DNA of 45,429 nucleotides from Streptomyces diastatochromogenes. Its GTDB lineage: Bacteria; Actinomycetota; Actinomycetes; Streptomycetales; Streptomycetaceae. Positions within the stretch are counted from its first letter, which is position 1. Each line of letters begins with the position of its first letter. The stretch is from NCBI GenBank assembly GCA_001418405.1, contig LIQL01000026.1, forward strand, positions 1-45,429, read 5' to 3'. Positions 15,269 to 23,216 of this stretch are shown here, one piece after another. Below the pieces are notes generated by a model. It searched no databases. It saw only the letters and a program-made list of their open reading frames with translations, and was not told where the DNA came from. The translations under genes and the position numbers were made by a program.

Positions 15269-15876
15269 CTGAAGGCAGTCGGGGACGAAGTTTCCCCTGT
15301 GGCTGTCTGAACTGCGTCGCTGGCCGCCTACGAGGAACAGACTCGGTTCTGATCCACGTCTTGTGGGTCAGTGGCGCGGCGTCACTGACCAGTGCGCCGA
15401 TCCTCGTAGGTCGGCCCCCGTACGGGCAGTCGGACAGTGACTGGGCACAGTTATGGCCGGGGCGGGTCCTCGGCTCCGCGCATACAGTGACCGGGGCCTG
15501 GTCGTGTTCTTCGATGGCGCTGGCATCGCCGACCGTCGCCGCCCACGGCCGCGGTGCCCGGGAACCGCCGAGGTCCAGGCCCGCGACAGGCACCGGCTCG
15601 GCGGGCCGGCCACGCGTCCGCGCGCACCTGCCGTGGTGCGGGCCGACGATCTCCTACCACCCGTGCGAGGACGACCGCTGCTCCGCTGCTCGGCCACGCG
15701 CGTAGATTTGGCAGGCAGGAGCCACTTTTCCCCATGGCCGGTTCTCTATGACCCATCTGGGTCAAATCGCTCTGTCTGCGGTGCCGTGGTGCAAATAGTG
15801 ACGAAGATTGCCCCCAGCGTATGGCCGCCGATGTCGGGCGCCTACGCCGTCCTTCCCGAATCCGCAGAGGAGTGCC
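15269..15876. other. 608-bp stretch without a supported gene
   Basis: Frames on both strands are Arg/Pro-rich and lack starts with ribosome sites. The only structured element I see is the palindrome at 15749-15764. Confidence 0.4.
15749..15764. promoter_or_regulatory. perfect palindrome upstream of the aerolysin-like gene
   Basis: TGACCCATCTGGGTCA has 7-bp perfect arms around TC. It lies 112 bp before the GTG of the aerolysin-like gene, a plausible operator position. Confidence 0.4.
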
Positions 15877-16653
15877 GTGGCCACCGATGACCGCGAATTA
15901 CTGCTGAGCCGCAATCCGGACAAGCGCGCCCTGAGCGAGAAGATGCACCGCCTCGGCTTCGGAAGCTATTACGACTTCCCGGAGAAGATCCCGGCCATCA
16001 AGTCGACCGAAGTGCCCGCCAATCACTGGAAGGACCCCGTCGGGAACAACAGCGACGGCTACGGGGTCGTCGGCAACTGGAAGGTGATGAGCTACTACCG
16101 GGGCGTGCCGGCCTACGTCGGGGACCCGGTCTTCAACGACACCCCTGACGACGCCTCGATGACGGTGGGCGGGTCCCGGACCATCGGCTCGGAGTACACC
16201 TTCGGTGTCGAGTACTCGGCCGAGGCGGGCTTCTTCGACCTGGTCAAGGTCTCCACCACGTACTCCTTCAGCGCCAGTTGGAGCGAGTCGACCACCTTCT
16301 CCCAGTCGATGACCGTGAACATCCGACCGGGCTGGGTGTCCTGGATCGAGGTCTCCCCGGTGGCCCGTGTCCTCGACGGGGACTTCGTCTACCTGCGTGC
16401 CGCCTCCGGGACCCGGAAGATCGGCAAGTTCAGCGGCGTCATCGAAGCCCCCGGCATCGAGGGCAACTTGAAGGACCTGTACACCCTGCGCTCCACCCCC
16501 ATGACCGACGCCCTCGCCTCCGAGGTGCGCGCCCTGGCTGGCCAGGCCGAATCCGCAGCGCAGGCGGTCGACGGCGGTGGACTGCGCTTCCCCGCCGACC
16601 TCCTCTCCGACGACCTGCGCGCGCAGGCCGAGCGGCACGACCTCGACCACTGA
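15877..16653 (+). CDS. aerolysin/ETX-MTX2-like beta-pore-forming protein
   Basis: A 258-residue protein from GTG 15877, with AGAGGAG 6 nt upstream. It has no signal peptide. Residues around 95-160 form long alternating Ser/Thr strands (GSRTIGSEYTFGVEYSAEAG, VSTTYSFSASWSESTTF, SQSMTVNIRPGW), ending in WIEVSPVARVLDGDFVYL. This pattern is the hallmark of the insertion hairpin and flanking sheet of aerolysin-type (ETX/MTX2) proteins. The C-terminal 60 residues are helical and Ala-rich. The family assignment is by pattern, not by alignment. It is followed after 24 bp by a gene of unknown family, probably co-transcribed. It may act on other cells after lysis, or export may be non-classical. Confidence 0.55.
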   Translation: MATDDRELLLSRNPDKRALSEKMHRLGFGSYYDFPEKIPAIKSTEVPANHWKDPVGNNSDGYGVVGNWKVMSYYRGVPAYVGDPVFNDTPDDASMTVGGSRTIGSEYTFGVEYSAEAGFFDLVKVSTTYSFSASWSESTTFSQSMTVNIRPGWVSWIEVSPVARVLDGDFVYLRAASGTRKIGKFSGVIEAPGIEGNLKDLYTLRSTPMTDALASEVRALAGQAESAAQAVDGGGLRFPADLLSDDLRAQAERHDLDH

Positions 16654-16677
16654 CCGGAACGGGCCCAGGAGGCGAAG

Positions 16678-17352
16678 ATGAGCACCGACGACACCGCCCG
16701 ACCCTCGGATCCGGCCGCGATCGAGGTGGACGGCGCCCAGCGCGCAGCCAAGGACGACGAGTCCGGGATCCTGTCCAACCAGTACTTCATCCACTACAAG
16801 GACAAGGACAACGCCAAGCGGCGGCTCGCCGCCAACATGCCGTTCCTGCTCTACTGGTGCAAGGGCACGGGGGACACCTATTATCCCGTCGGCCTGTGGG
16901 ACAACAAGGATTTCTCCCCCAAGAGCTCGGTGGACAAGTCCGGCATCGTCCAATGCCGTTTCGTGACCGCCGACGGGGACCTGGACAACCACACCGTCAA
17001 GGACGCCGAGTTCCAGTACCGCATCGGCAACGGTTCGTGGTCCCGGCCGGTCCAGCGCAAGGGCAAGTACCACTACATCGCCCACTCCGGCTCCAGCAAC
17101 ACCATGCGCAAGATCAACAACTGGAACATCTATCCGGAGCAGATCCGGTTCGCGCTGCGCTTCGACATCTCCGGCGTAGGCGACTCGTGGATCTCCGAGG
17201 ACGAGTACACCGGCTCGATCCGGATGCGGGACAGCACCGGCGACCGCGCCTGGCTGGCCGCGGTCCGCCACGGCACCACCTGGGACGATCCCTTCGGCGG
17301 CAAGGTCACGTTCGCCCCACGCTCCTGGAACAACGACCTCGGCAAGGGTTGA
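16678..17352 (+). CDS. hypothetical protein, partner of the aerolysin-like gene
   Basis: A 224-residue protein from ATG 16678 with a GGAGGCGAAG ribosome site. It is rich in aromatic and charged residues (NQYFIHYKDKDNAKRR, LLYWCKGTGDTYYPVGLWDN, INNWNIYPEQIRFALRFDIS, TWDDPFGGKVTFAPRSWNND). This looks like a soluble beta-sandwich or jelly-roll protein. It has no signal peptide and no recognised catalytic motif. The tight 24-bp spacing to the aerolysin-like gene and the terminator 73 bp after the stop define a two-gene unit. An accessory, receptor-binding or neutralising role is possible but unsupported. Confidence 0.6.
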   Translation: MSTDDTARPSDPAAIEVDGAQRAAKDDESGILSNQYFIHYKDKDNAKRRLAANMPFLLYWCKGTGDTYYPVGLWDNKDFSPKSSVDKSGIVQCRFVTADGDLDNHTVKDAEFQYRIGNGSWSRPVQRKGKYHYIAHSGSSNTMRKINNWNIYPEQIRFALRFDISGVGDSWISEDEYTGSIRMRDSTGDRAWLAAVRHGTTWDDPFGGKVTFAPRSWNNDLGKG

Positions 17353-17424
17353 ACCGTAGCCCACCCACCCTGCGTGATCCGCCCCTGAACGACCGCGCCG
17401 CGGGCGCCGCGCCGCACCGCGCTT

Positions 17425-17456
17425 GTCCGCCCGGCCCGTACCAACGCCGGGCGGAC
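17425..17456 (+). terminator. strong hairpin terminator
   Basis: GTCCGCCCGG (17425-17434) pairs perfectly with CCGGGCGGAC (17447-17456) across a 12-nt loop. It starts 73 bp after the stop of the two-gene aerolysin-like unit. Confidence 0.6.
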
Positions 17457-18117
17457 ACCACGCGGGGCGTCGTGGCGGCAGGCTCATGCCAGGGCTCTGG
17501 CGAGCAGGATCCATTCTGGCCGGCACCGCTGAGCGCGCCGAGGCATTCCCCCTGGAGCTGGAGGAGGCGATCAAGTAGAAGGGCGGCCTGTCTGGCCGGC
17601 CGTGTGGTCGCGGGCCTGCTGCGGGAATTGGTGCGCACCGTTCACCGCGTCGCAGGCGGCCCGTTCCGTTGGGCTCGGGTGGTCCGGCGCGCTCGCCGGA
17701 CCGTCTGCTGGCCGCGGCCGCCCGCCGTCCAGCTGCCATCACCCGCTCGTCCGTTCGCCCGCTCGCCGTCAGCTCCGGCCAAAGCTGGACGCTCACCCAG
17801 TAGAAGTCCAGCCGTCCGGCTCCCGACCCGGTGCGCGCCTTCGTGCTCACCGGGTTGCGGGGGGTCTGATCGTTGCGCGGACAGTGGCTAGCGCCCGACC
17901 TCCCCCCCCGAGAGCCTCCTGACCATCGACCGCAACGGTCTCTGCACGGGCCCATCGACCGCAACGGTCCTACATGGGTCCAACCAACCGGGACGCCTCG
18001 CTCGAAGGCCCCAGACGCCGCCTTGGATGCCTTGGTGGGCGTTCGTTCCCAAGATCGGATCGGGACACGGGGACTTGGTGTTCCGGGAGGAACGGGCGCG
18101 GCGTACGCTACGTGACC
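17457..18117. other. 660-bp intergenic region
   Basis: No frame looks coding. It carries the paired 18-bp repeats at 17923-17969. A possible -10 (TACGCT) lies 8 nt before the next gene's ATG. Confidence 0.4.
17923..17969. repeat. tandem pair of 18-bp repeats, each with a palindrome
   Basis: CCATCGACCGCAACGGTC occurs at 17923-17940 and exactly again at 17952-17969, a 29-bp period. Each copy contains GACCG-CAA-CGGTC, a perfect 5-bp-arm inverted repeat. The array lies about 150 bp upstream of the nucleotidyltransferase gene and could be a cooperative operator. Confidence 0.55.
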
Positions 18118-18867
18118 ATGTCGCGACTCACGGATGGCGCGGGCGGGGGAGGCACCGGCCTCGGCGCGGTGCGGCAGGCGGTCGTCCTGGCCGGCGGCTT
18201 CGGCAGCCGGTTACGGCCACTGACGCGGACCCGGCCGAAAACGATGGTCGAAGTGCACGGGATTCCGATCCTGCGCCATCAACTCGACTGGCTCGCCGAG
18301 TCGGGCGTGGAGCAGGTCGTCGTCTCCGCGGGGCACCTGGCGCCGGTGATCGGCGACTACCTCGCCGCGCACCAGCTGCCGCTGCGGGCGGATGTGGTCG
18401 CCGAGGAACGGCCCCTGGGCCGAGGTGGCGGGCTCAAGTTCGCATGCGCCGCCCTGGCCTGGCCCGACGAGCCGTGGTTGGCGCTGTACGGGGACATCTG
18501 GACGCGGTTCTCGCTTGCGGGGATGTTCGCCCACCACCGGCGTCACGCGGCGCTGGCCACGGTCGCCCTGCCTCGGCCCTGGCTGCCGAGGGGCAGCGTC
18601 GACTGTGACGAGCGGGGCCGAGTGACCTCGCTCGTCTCACATGCGCCACCGCCGTTACGGGTCAATGGCGGCGTCTACATCTTCGAACCGCGCGTTGCGG
18701 AACTGCTGCCCGACGAGGGGGACCACGAGCAAGGCACCCTCCCTCGTCTGATCCAGGAACGGCAGCTGATCGGCTATCTGGTGGACGGCCCGTGGCGGGC
18801 CATCAACACACCACGCGATCTGGACGACATCGAACGCGAACTCGCGTCATCTACGGATGATGTGTAG
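18118..18867 (+). CDS. sugar-1-phosphate nucleotidyltransferase family protein
   Basis: A 249-residue protein from ATG 18118. It shows the NTP-binding signature QAVVLAGGFGSRLRPLTRTR with PKTMVEVHGIPIL, then LYGDIWTRF (metal-binding Asp), LRVNGGVYIFEP and DGPWRAINTPRDL. These features define the glucose-1-phosphate thymidylyl / mannose-1-phosphate guanylyl superfamily. The protein is a short single-domain form without a left-handed beta-helix extension. No strong Shine-Dalgarno is visible, and TACGCT 8 nt before the ATG suggests a leaderless transcript. It is 12 bp from the following LLM gene, so they form an operon. The sugar is unknown. Confidence 0.8.
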   Translation: MSRLTDGAGGGGTGLGAVRQAVVLAGGFGSRLRPLTRTRPKTMVEVHGIPILRHQLDWLAESGVEQVVVSAGHLAPVIGDYLAAHQLPLRADVVAEERPLGRGGGLKFACAALAWPDEPWLALYGDIWTRFSLAGMFAHHRRHAALATVALPRPWLPRGSVDCDERGRVTSLVSHAPPPLRVNGGVYIFEPRVAELLPDEGDHEQGTLPRLIQERQLIGYLVDGPWRAINTPRDLDDIERELASSTDDV

Positions 18868-18879
18868 AAGAGGATCGCC

Positions 18880-19746
18880 ATGCTGCTCGGACGGATCGGT
18901 GTATGGAGCGTGGGGCTGACCCACGGGGACCGCGGTGAGGCGAGAGAGGCCGCGGCGGAGCTGGAGGCACTCGGGTACGGCACGCTGTGGCTGGGCGGCA
19001 CCCCCGGCCACAACCCGCAGCCGGATCTCGCTGCGGCGGCCGAAGTACTGGCGGTGACTGGACGGGTGGTGGTAGGGACCGCCTGTCTCTCGATCTGGGC
19101 ACATCCTCCGGACCGGCTCGCCGAAGCCTACGAGGCACTGTCCGCCGCCGACCGCGCCCGACTGGTCACGGGCCTGGCGGTCAGCCATGCCCCGTTCACC
19201 GCACACTACCGGCAGCCGCTGACCGCCATGCGCCGCTATCTCGACGCTCTGGACGCCATCGGCACCGGACCGCCGCCTTCCGCACGGCTCATCGGCGCAC
19301 ACCGCCCGCGGATGACGCAGCTTGCCGCCGCCCGGACCGCCGGCACCCAGCCCTATCTCGTAGACACCAGCTACACCGTGCGGGCCCGTGCGCTGTTGGG
19401 TGCGGGCCCGCTGCTGGCGCCGGTGCAGACCGTGGTCCCGCTCACCGACCCGGTCGCGGCCCGGGCAGCGGCGCGCACCGTGCTCGCGCCTTATCTGACT
19501 CTGCCCAACCTCACCCGAACCTGGCTCGACTCCGGCTTCACCGAGGCCGATCTCCAGCACGGCGGCAGCGACCGCCTTGTCGACAGGCTCGTCGCCTGGG
19601 GGGACACCGAGCGGATTGCCACCCACGTCACCAACCATCTGCGAGCCGGCGCCGACCACGTCGCCGTCCACGTCGTCACCGAGCACCCCCGAGCCTTCCC
19701 ACGCGCCGCTTGGTGCGTCCTGGCCTCGCTCCTTCCGACCACCTGA
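18880..19746 (+). CDS. LLM-class F420-dependent oxidoreductase
   Basis: A 288-residue TIM-barrel protein of the luciferase-like monooxygenase group. It begins LLGRIGVWSVGLTHGDRGEA, followed by ELEALGYGTLWLGG, VGTACLSIWAHPP (non-prolyl-cis region) and LVTGLAVSHAPF. The C-terminal part has GDTERIATHVTNHLRAGADH, typical of the TIGR03620-type probable F420-dependent oxidoreductases. ATG 18880 follows the nucleotidyltransferase stop by 12 bp with AAGAGGA upstream. The substrate is unknown. Confidence 0.85.
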   Translation: MLLGRIGVWSVGLTHGDRGEAREAAAELEALGYGTLWLGGTPGHNPQPDLAAAAEVLAVTGRVVVGTACLSIWAHPPDRLAEAYEALSAADRARLVTGLAVSHAPFTAHYRQPLTAMRRYLDALDAIGTGPPPSARLIGAHRPRMTQLAAARTAGTQPYLVDTSYTVRARALLGAGPLLAPVQTVVPLTDPVAARAAARTVLAPYLTLPNLTRTWLDSGFTEADLQHGGSDRLVDRLVAWGDTERIATHVTNHLRAGADHVAVHVVTEHPRAFPRAAWCVLASLLPTT

Positions 19747-19891
19747 CGGTGCTGCCGCCTGCCTGCGGGAGTGCCGCGGGTGCGGGCACCGTTCATGGCG
19801 GTCCTTGCGGCGGATCCTCCCTGCGTGCGGCAGGAGAGGGGCTCTGCGCGTTTCCCCTACACACCAAACCTTCGGAAAGGTGGCACAGTTG

Positions 19892-21202
19892 GTGACTGAG
19901 GAAGACCTGGCCTGTCAAGAGATCATCGGTCGGTACCAGTTCAACGGGGCAGGCGCGGGTGCGATGCCCCGGCTTCTCCAAGCCCTCGGTGACCCGGGAC
20001 GGCACCTGCGGGGCATGACCGTCACCGGCACGAACGGGAAGGGATCGACCTGCGCGTTCGCCGTCTCAGCGTTGGCTGCGGCCGGACTGCGGATCGGAAG
20101 TATGCCCAGCCCGCACCTCCAGCGCGTCACCGAACGCATCCGGATCAACGGGACGCCCGCCTCTCCCGCCGCATGTCACCGAGCGTTCCAAAGGGTCGAT
20201 GAAGCCCTCAGGAGTACAGGGCTCGTGGTCAACGCAGGAGCGGTCCATGCCGCCGCAGCCGCAGCCCATTTCGCCCTGTCGGGAGTGGACTTGGCCGTCC
20301 TGGAGGCGAACATCGGCGGCCGACGCACCGCGGTCAACTGCTTCGACACCGGAGTGAAGGTCATCACCGGAGTGGGACTGGACCACCAGCACCTGCTGGG
20401 AAACACCCTGGGCGAGATCGCACGCAACAAGGCAGGCATCGTTCGGGACGGCGACCACGTCGTGCTCGGCGAGATGCCGGAAGAGGCGGCACAAGCCGTA
20501 GAAGACGTCCTCAGCCACCACACGGGCGTGACCGCCTGGCGCCTCCACCAGGAAGTCCACTGCCGGCCGGGCACAGCCAGCGACGGGCGTACCGTGCTGG
20601 AGGTGGCCACCCCGCACGCCGTCCACCGGGACTTGACCTGTCCGCTCCGCGGCGAACACCAACATCACAACCTGGCACTGGCAGTGGCCGGCATCGACGC
20701 ACTGACCGAACGAGGATCGATCCGCGCCGTCCCCGAGGAGGCGCTGAGCAGGGGCCTTGCCGCGACCCGTTGGCCCGGCCGCCTCGAACTCCTGGCACCG
20801 GCTCACCTCGATTCCTGGACCGGCCGTCTGCTTCTCGATGTCGCAGACAACCACCAGGGTGCAGCCACCGTGGCCTCGGAAATCCTGCGGGAATCCCGCG
20901 CCGCCGAGCGCACCGCCCTCGTCTTCGGCACCCTCCAGTACAAGAACGTGGCAACCATGCTTGAGCCACTACCGTCGGACTGGCCGGTGGTACTGACCCG
21001 AGTCGGACACCCCAACGAAGCAGATCCAACTGAGATGCGCACCGTCCTGACCTCACGCAGAGAACTGCATGTACGGCAGGAAACCGCCGACGCCGTCCGC
21101 CACGCCACCGAACTTGTCGGGCCCGGCGGCCTCGTCACCGTTCTGGGAGCCCCCTTCCTGATCGGCCGGGTCCGTGAGCTGTTCCGGCTCCCGCCCGGCT
21201 GA
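19892..21202 (+). CDS. folC: FolC-like Mur ligase (folylpolyglutamate/dihydrofolate synthase family)
   Basis: A 436-residue ATP-dependent amide ligase. The P-loop is TGTNGKGS (45-52). Other landmarks are SPHLQRVTERIRING, the metal/carbamate region LEANIGGRRTAVNCFD, TGVGLDHQHLLGNTLGEIARNKAGI, the HHNLALAVAGIDAL domain boundary and TRWPGRLELL. I use GTG 19892, preceded by AGGTGG; TTG 19889 is adjacent. The family joins glutamate to folates. An extra copy beside an LLM oxidoreductase and a nucleotidyltransferase may be a pathway-specific ligase rather than the housekeeping enzyme. The gap from the LLM gene is 145 bp. Confidence 0.8.
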   Translation: MTEEDLACQEIIGRYQFNGAGAGAMPRLLQALGDPGRHLRGMTVTGTNGKGSTCAFAVSALAAAGLRIGSMPSPHLQRVTERIRINGTPASPAACHRAFQRVDEALRSTGLVVNAGAVHAAAAAAHFALSGVDLAVLEANIGGRRTAVNCFDTGVKVITGVGLDHQHLLGNTLGEIARNKAGIVRDGDHVVLGEMPEEAAQAVEDVLSHHTGVTAWRLHQEVHCRPGTASDGRTVLEVATPHAVHRDLTCPLRGEHQHHNLALAVAGIDALTERGSIRAVPEEALSRGLAATRWPGRLELLAPAHLDSWTGRLLLDVADNHQGAATVASEILRESRAAERTALVFGTLQYKNVATMLEPLPSDWPVVLTRVGHPNEADPTEMRTVLTSRRELHVRQETADAVRHATELVGPGGLVTVLGAPFLIGRVRELFRLPPG

Positions 21203-21872
21203 TCGACGCTGTGGGTGGTTCCGAGGTCGGGCAGACGCTCGTGTGGCTCGTCGGCCGTCGTCTGCGGCGGGCGGCGGAAGATCGCCGAGCGGTTGAAGGA
21301 CGTGGTGCTGGGCAGCACGCAGGAGCGGGCCCTGGAGGTGTGTGTGGGGGGCAGACGTCGGGGCCTTGCATGGTGCCGCCGCCGGTCTGTGCTGCTTGGA
21401 CCGCGGGGTGCGTTGGCGGGCCTGCTGTGCCGCGACGTCGAGGCCGCCGCGCCTGCCGCGCGGCACGTGGTCTTCGACGTCGGCCTGGACGAGGTCGGCT
21501 TTCGCGACCCGGACGGTTTCCTGGGACGGTTGTTGGCTTGCGTCGTTTTCGGCCTCGCTGCACGGACGCCGCGGTCGGCCTCCCGTTGGCAGAGCGGATG
21601 CGAGCGTGGCCGCGGGTCGCCGCTGCGGATGCGCAGTTGCACGCCAGGCTGGTCGCCCTGGTGATTGCAACCTGCCCGCCGCCAAATGGTGCCCGTCGGC
21701 GCCGACCGGGGCGATGGCGCCGTGGAGCCGCTCGTGTCGGGCTGTCGGTGAAGAGGTCGGGCAGACGCCGGCTGCGACGGATCCGTCGTAGGCCATCGCG
21801 GGCCTGTCCGACTGGGCGCCGGTGCCGATACCCGGCCCGGCCGGCGCTACGGGGCCGTAGGGGAGGCCCGGT
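21203..21872. other. decayed region, probable gene remnants
   Basis: Short coding-like pieces occur in different plus frames (HVVFDVGLDEVGFRDPDGF near 21460-21520; LPLAERMRAWPRVAAADAQL near 21585-21645) with no continuous frame. This looks like a decayed gene rather than a functional one. The family is not recognisable. The end of the stretch is the upstream part of the collagen-like remnant. Confidence 0.3.
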
Positions 21873-22178
21873 GTGACGGGGCCGTCCGCTGCACCCGGGC
21901 GGACGGGCGCGGCGGGCAGCATGGGGAATGACGGATCCGATACGACAGTCTCGGGGTCGGCTGGTCCTGCGGGGCCGGCTGGGAAGGACGGGGCGCCCGG
22001 CCGTGATGGTGCTCCGGGCCGCGTCGGGCAGATCTGCCCGACCGGGTATCGGCTCCATGCTCCGCTGGGCGATCCGGATGCGCTGGTGTGCCGCCGCGAC
22101 GGTGTGTCCGCGTCGCCGGATCCCGGGCCGTCGACCTCGCAGCCGGCCGCCCTCGCCCCGGATCGACGCCGCACCTGA
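21792..22178 (+). pseudogene. collagen-like (Gly-X-Y) protein, interrupted or N-truncated
   Basis: The intact part runs from GTG 21873, with GGGGAGG 6 nt upstream, to the stop at 22176-22178, 101 residues. It carries Gly-X-Y triplets (GPAGPAGKDGAPGRDGAPGR) followed by a conserved QICPTGYRLHAPLGDPDALVCRRDG segment, as in the short collagen-like proteins of Streptomyces. In the same frame upstream, AIAGLSDWAPVPIPGPAGATGP is followed by TAG (21858-21860) and then GRPGVTGP. The triplet phase is kept across the stop, as if GPQ had become GP-stop. The usual N-terminal membrane anchor is not found. A short functional protein from GTG 21873 remains possible. Confidence 0.5.
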
Positions 22179-22272
22179 ATGCCCCCTCATCCAGACGCCT
22201 CGCCCTGCGTCGGCAGGACGGGGCGTCTCGGCGGTTCAGTTCGGAGTCGACTGGGGGGTGAACGGAGTTGGC

Positions 22273-22404
22273 TCAGATGGCGAGCAGTTGCTCGTACTCC
22301 GTTTGTTCCCCGGGCCAGAGCGCACGCCCCGCATGGGCGACCATGAACGCACGGATCCGCGCGTTGGCCTCGGCCGTGGAGTTAGGGACACAGGCCGTCA
22401 CCAT
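22273..22404 (-). CDS. 43-aa hypothetical protein
   Basis: ATG 22404 to the stop at 22273. The protein has the helical pattern STAEANARIRAFMVAHAGRA then LWPGEQTEYEQLL, a style of short conserved Streptomyces protein. An upstream GTG could add residues. It is divergent from the HAD phosphatase, 62 bp away. No function is known. Confidence 0.45.
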   Translation of the reverse strand: MVTACVPNSTAEANARIRAFMVAHAGRALWPGEQTEYEQLLAI

Positions 22405-22466
22405 GGCGCGCACGGTACGCCTGGCCACTGACGATGGAGACCGCGGTGTCACCGTAGGCTGACCGC

Positions 22467-23108
22467 ATGATCCGAGCTGTTGCATTCGACGTCGGGGAGA
22501 CCCTGATCCGGGACGACCGTGGTTGGGGTGCGTGGGCTGATTGGCTGGGTGTGGGCCGGCACACGCTGTCTGCCCTGGTGGGTGCCGTAGTCGCGCAGGG
22601 GCGGGACAACGCAGACGCGCTGCGTCTCGTGCGCCCTGGCATCGACATCGAGGCCGAGCGGGCAGCAATGCAACGGGCCGGCCATGGGGAGTTTCTCGAC
22701 GAGTCGGATCTTTACCCCGATGTCCGGCCCGCTCTGCGTGCGCTCCAGCGGTCAGGGGTTCGCGTGGTAGTGGCCGGTAACCAGACGGCAGGAGCAGGGG
22801 AGTTGCTGCGCGCTCTCGACCTCCCGGTGGACGCGCTGGCCACATCAGGGGAGTGGGGCGTGGCCAAGCCGGCCCCCGAGTTCTTCGCGCGCACGGTAGA
22901 ACTGGCCGGGGTGCCGGCAGGTGAGGTTCTGTACGTGGGCGACCACCCACAGAACGATGTCGGGCCAGCCCGCGCGGCCGGGCTTCGCACCGCGCACCTG
23001 CGCCGCGGCCCGCTCGGGCATCTCTGGGCGACCAGCGACGAGGCGCGGACCGCGGACTGGCAGGTGCAGAGCCTCACTGAGTTGGTGCACAGGGTCTGTC
23101 CGGCATGA
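22467..23108 (+). CDS. HAD-superfamily hydrolase
   Basis: A 213-residue HAD phosphatase from ATG 22467. Motif I is AFDVGETLI with nucleophile Asp8; the usual second Asp is Gly10, a known DxGET variant. Motif II lies at VVVAGNQTAG, motif III Lys in WGVAKPAPEFF and motif IV in YVGDHPQNDVGPARAAG. The cap (subclass I) sits between motifs I and II. A small metabolite phosphate is the likely substrate. A hairpin terminator follows 14 bp after the stop. Confidence 0.87.
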   Translation: MIRAVAFDVGETLIRDDRGWGAWADWLGVGRHTLSALVGAVVAQGRDNADALRLVRPGIDIEAERAAMQRAGHGEFLDESDLYPDVRPALRALQRSGVRVVVAGNQTAGAGELLRALDLPVDALATSGEWGVAKPAPEFFARTVELAGVPAGEVLYVGDHPQNDVGPARAAGLRTAHLRRGPLGHLWATSDEARTADWQVQSLTELVHRVCPA

Positions 23109-23121
23109 GCGGCAACTGCAC

Positions 23122-23150
23122 GGCCTCGCCCGCGTCGTAAGGGCGGGGCC
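23122..23150 (+). terminator. hairpin terminator after HAD gene
   Basis: GGCCTCGCCC (23122-23131) pairs with GGGCGGGGCC (23141-23150), a 10-bp stem with one U:G pair and a 9-nt loop. It separates the HAD gene from the XRE regulator. Confidence 0.6.
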
Positions 23151-23216
23151 GTTCGCGTTCCCGGTCCGTAACGGCACGAGTACGGTTCGGAGTGGCTGCA
23201 CCGAACGGAGACCAGT

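Noticed and set aside
15898..17964. 688-codon minus-strand frame opposite the aerolysin-like pair
   Set aside because: The plus-strand genes have ribosome sites, coherent composition and a terminator. The antisense frame is Val/Gly/Asp-rich noise.
21053..22174. minus-strand frame with Pro/Gly-rich repeats
   Set aside because: The repeats are the complement of the collagen-like Gly-X-Y codons on the plus strand, and the frame runs into the folC-like gene.
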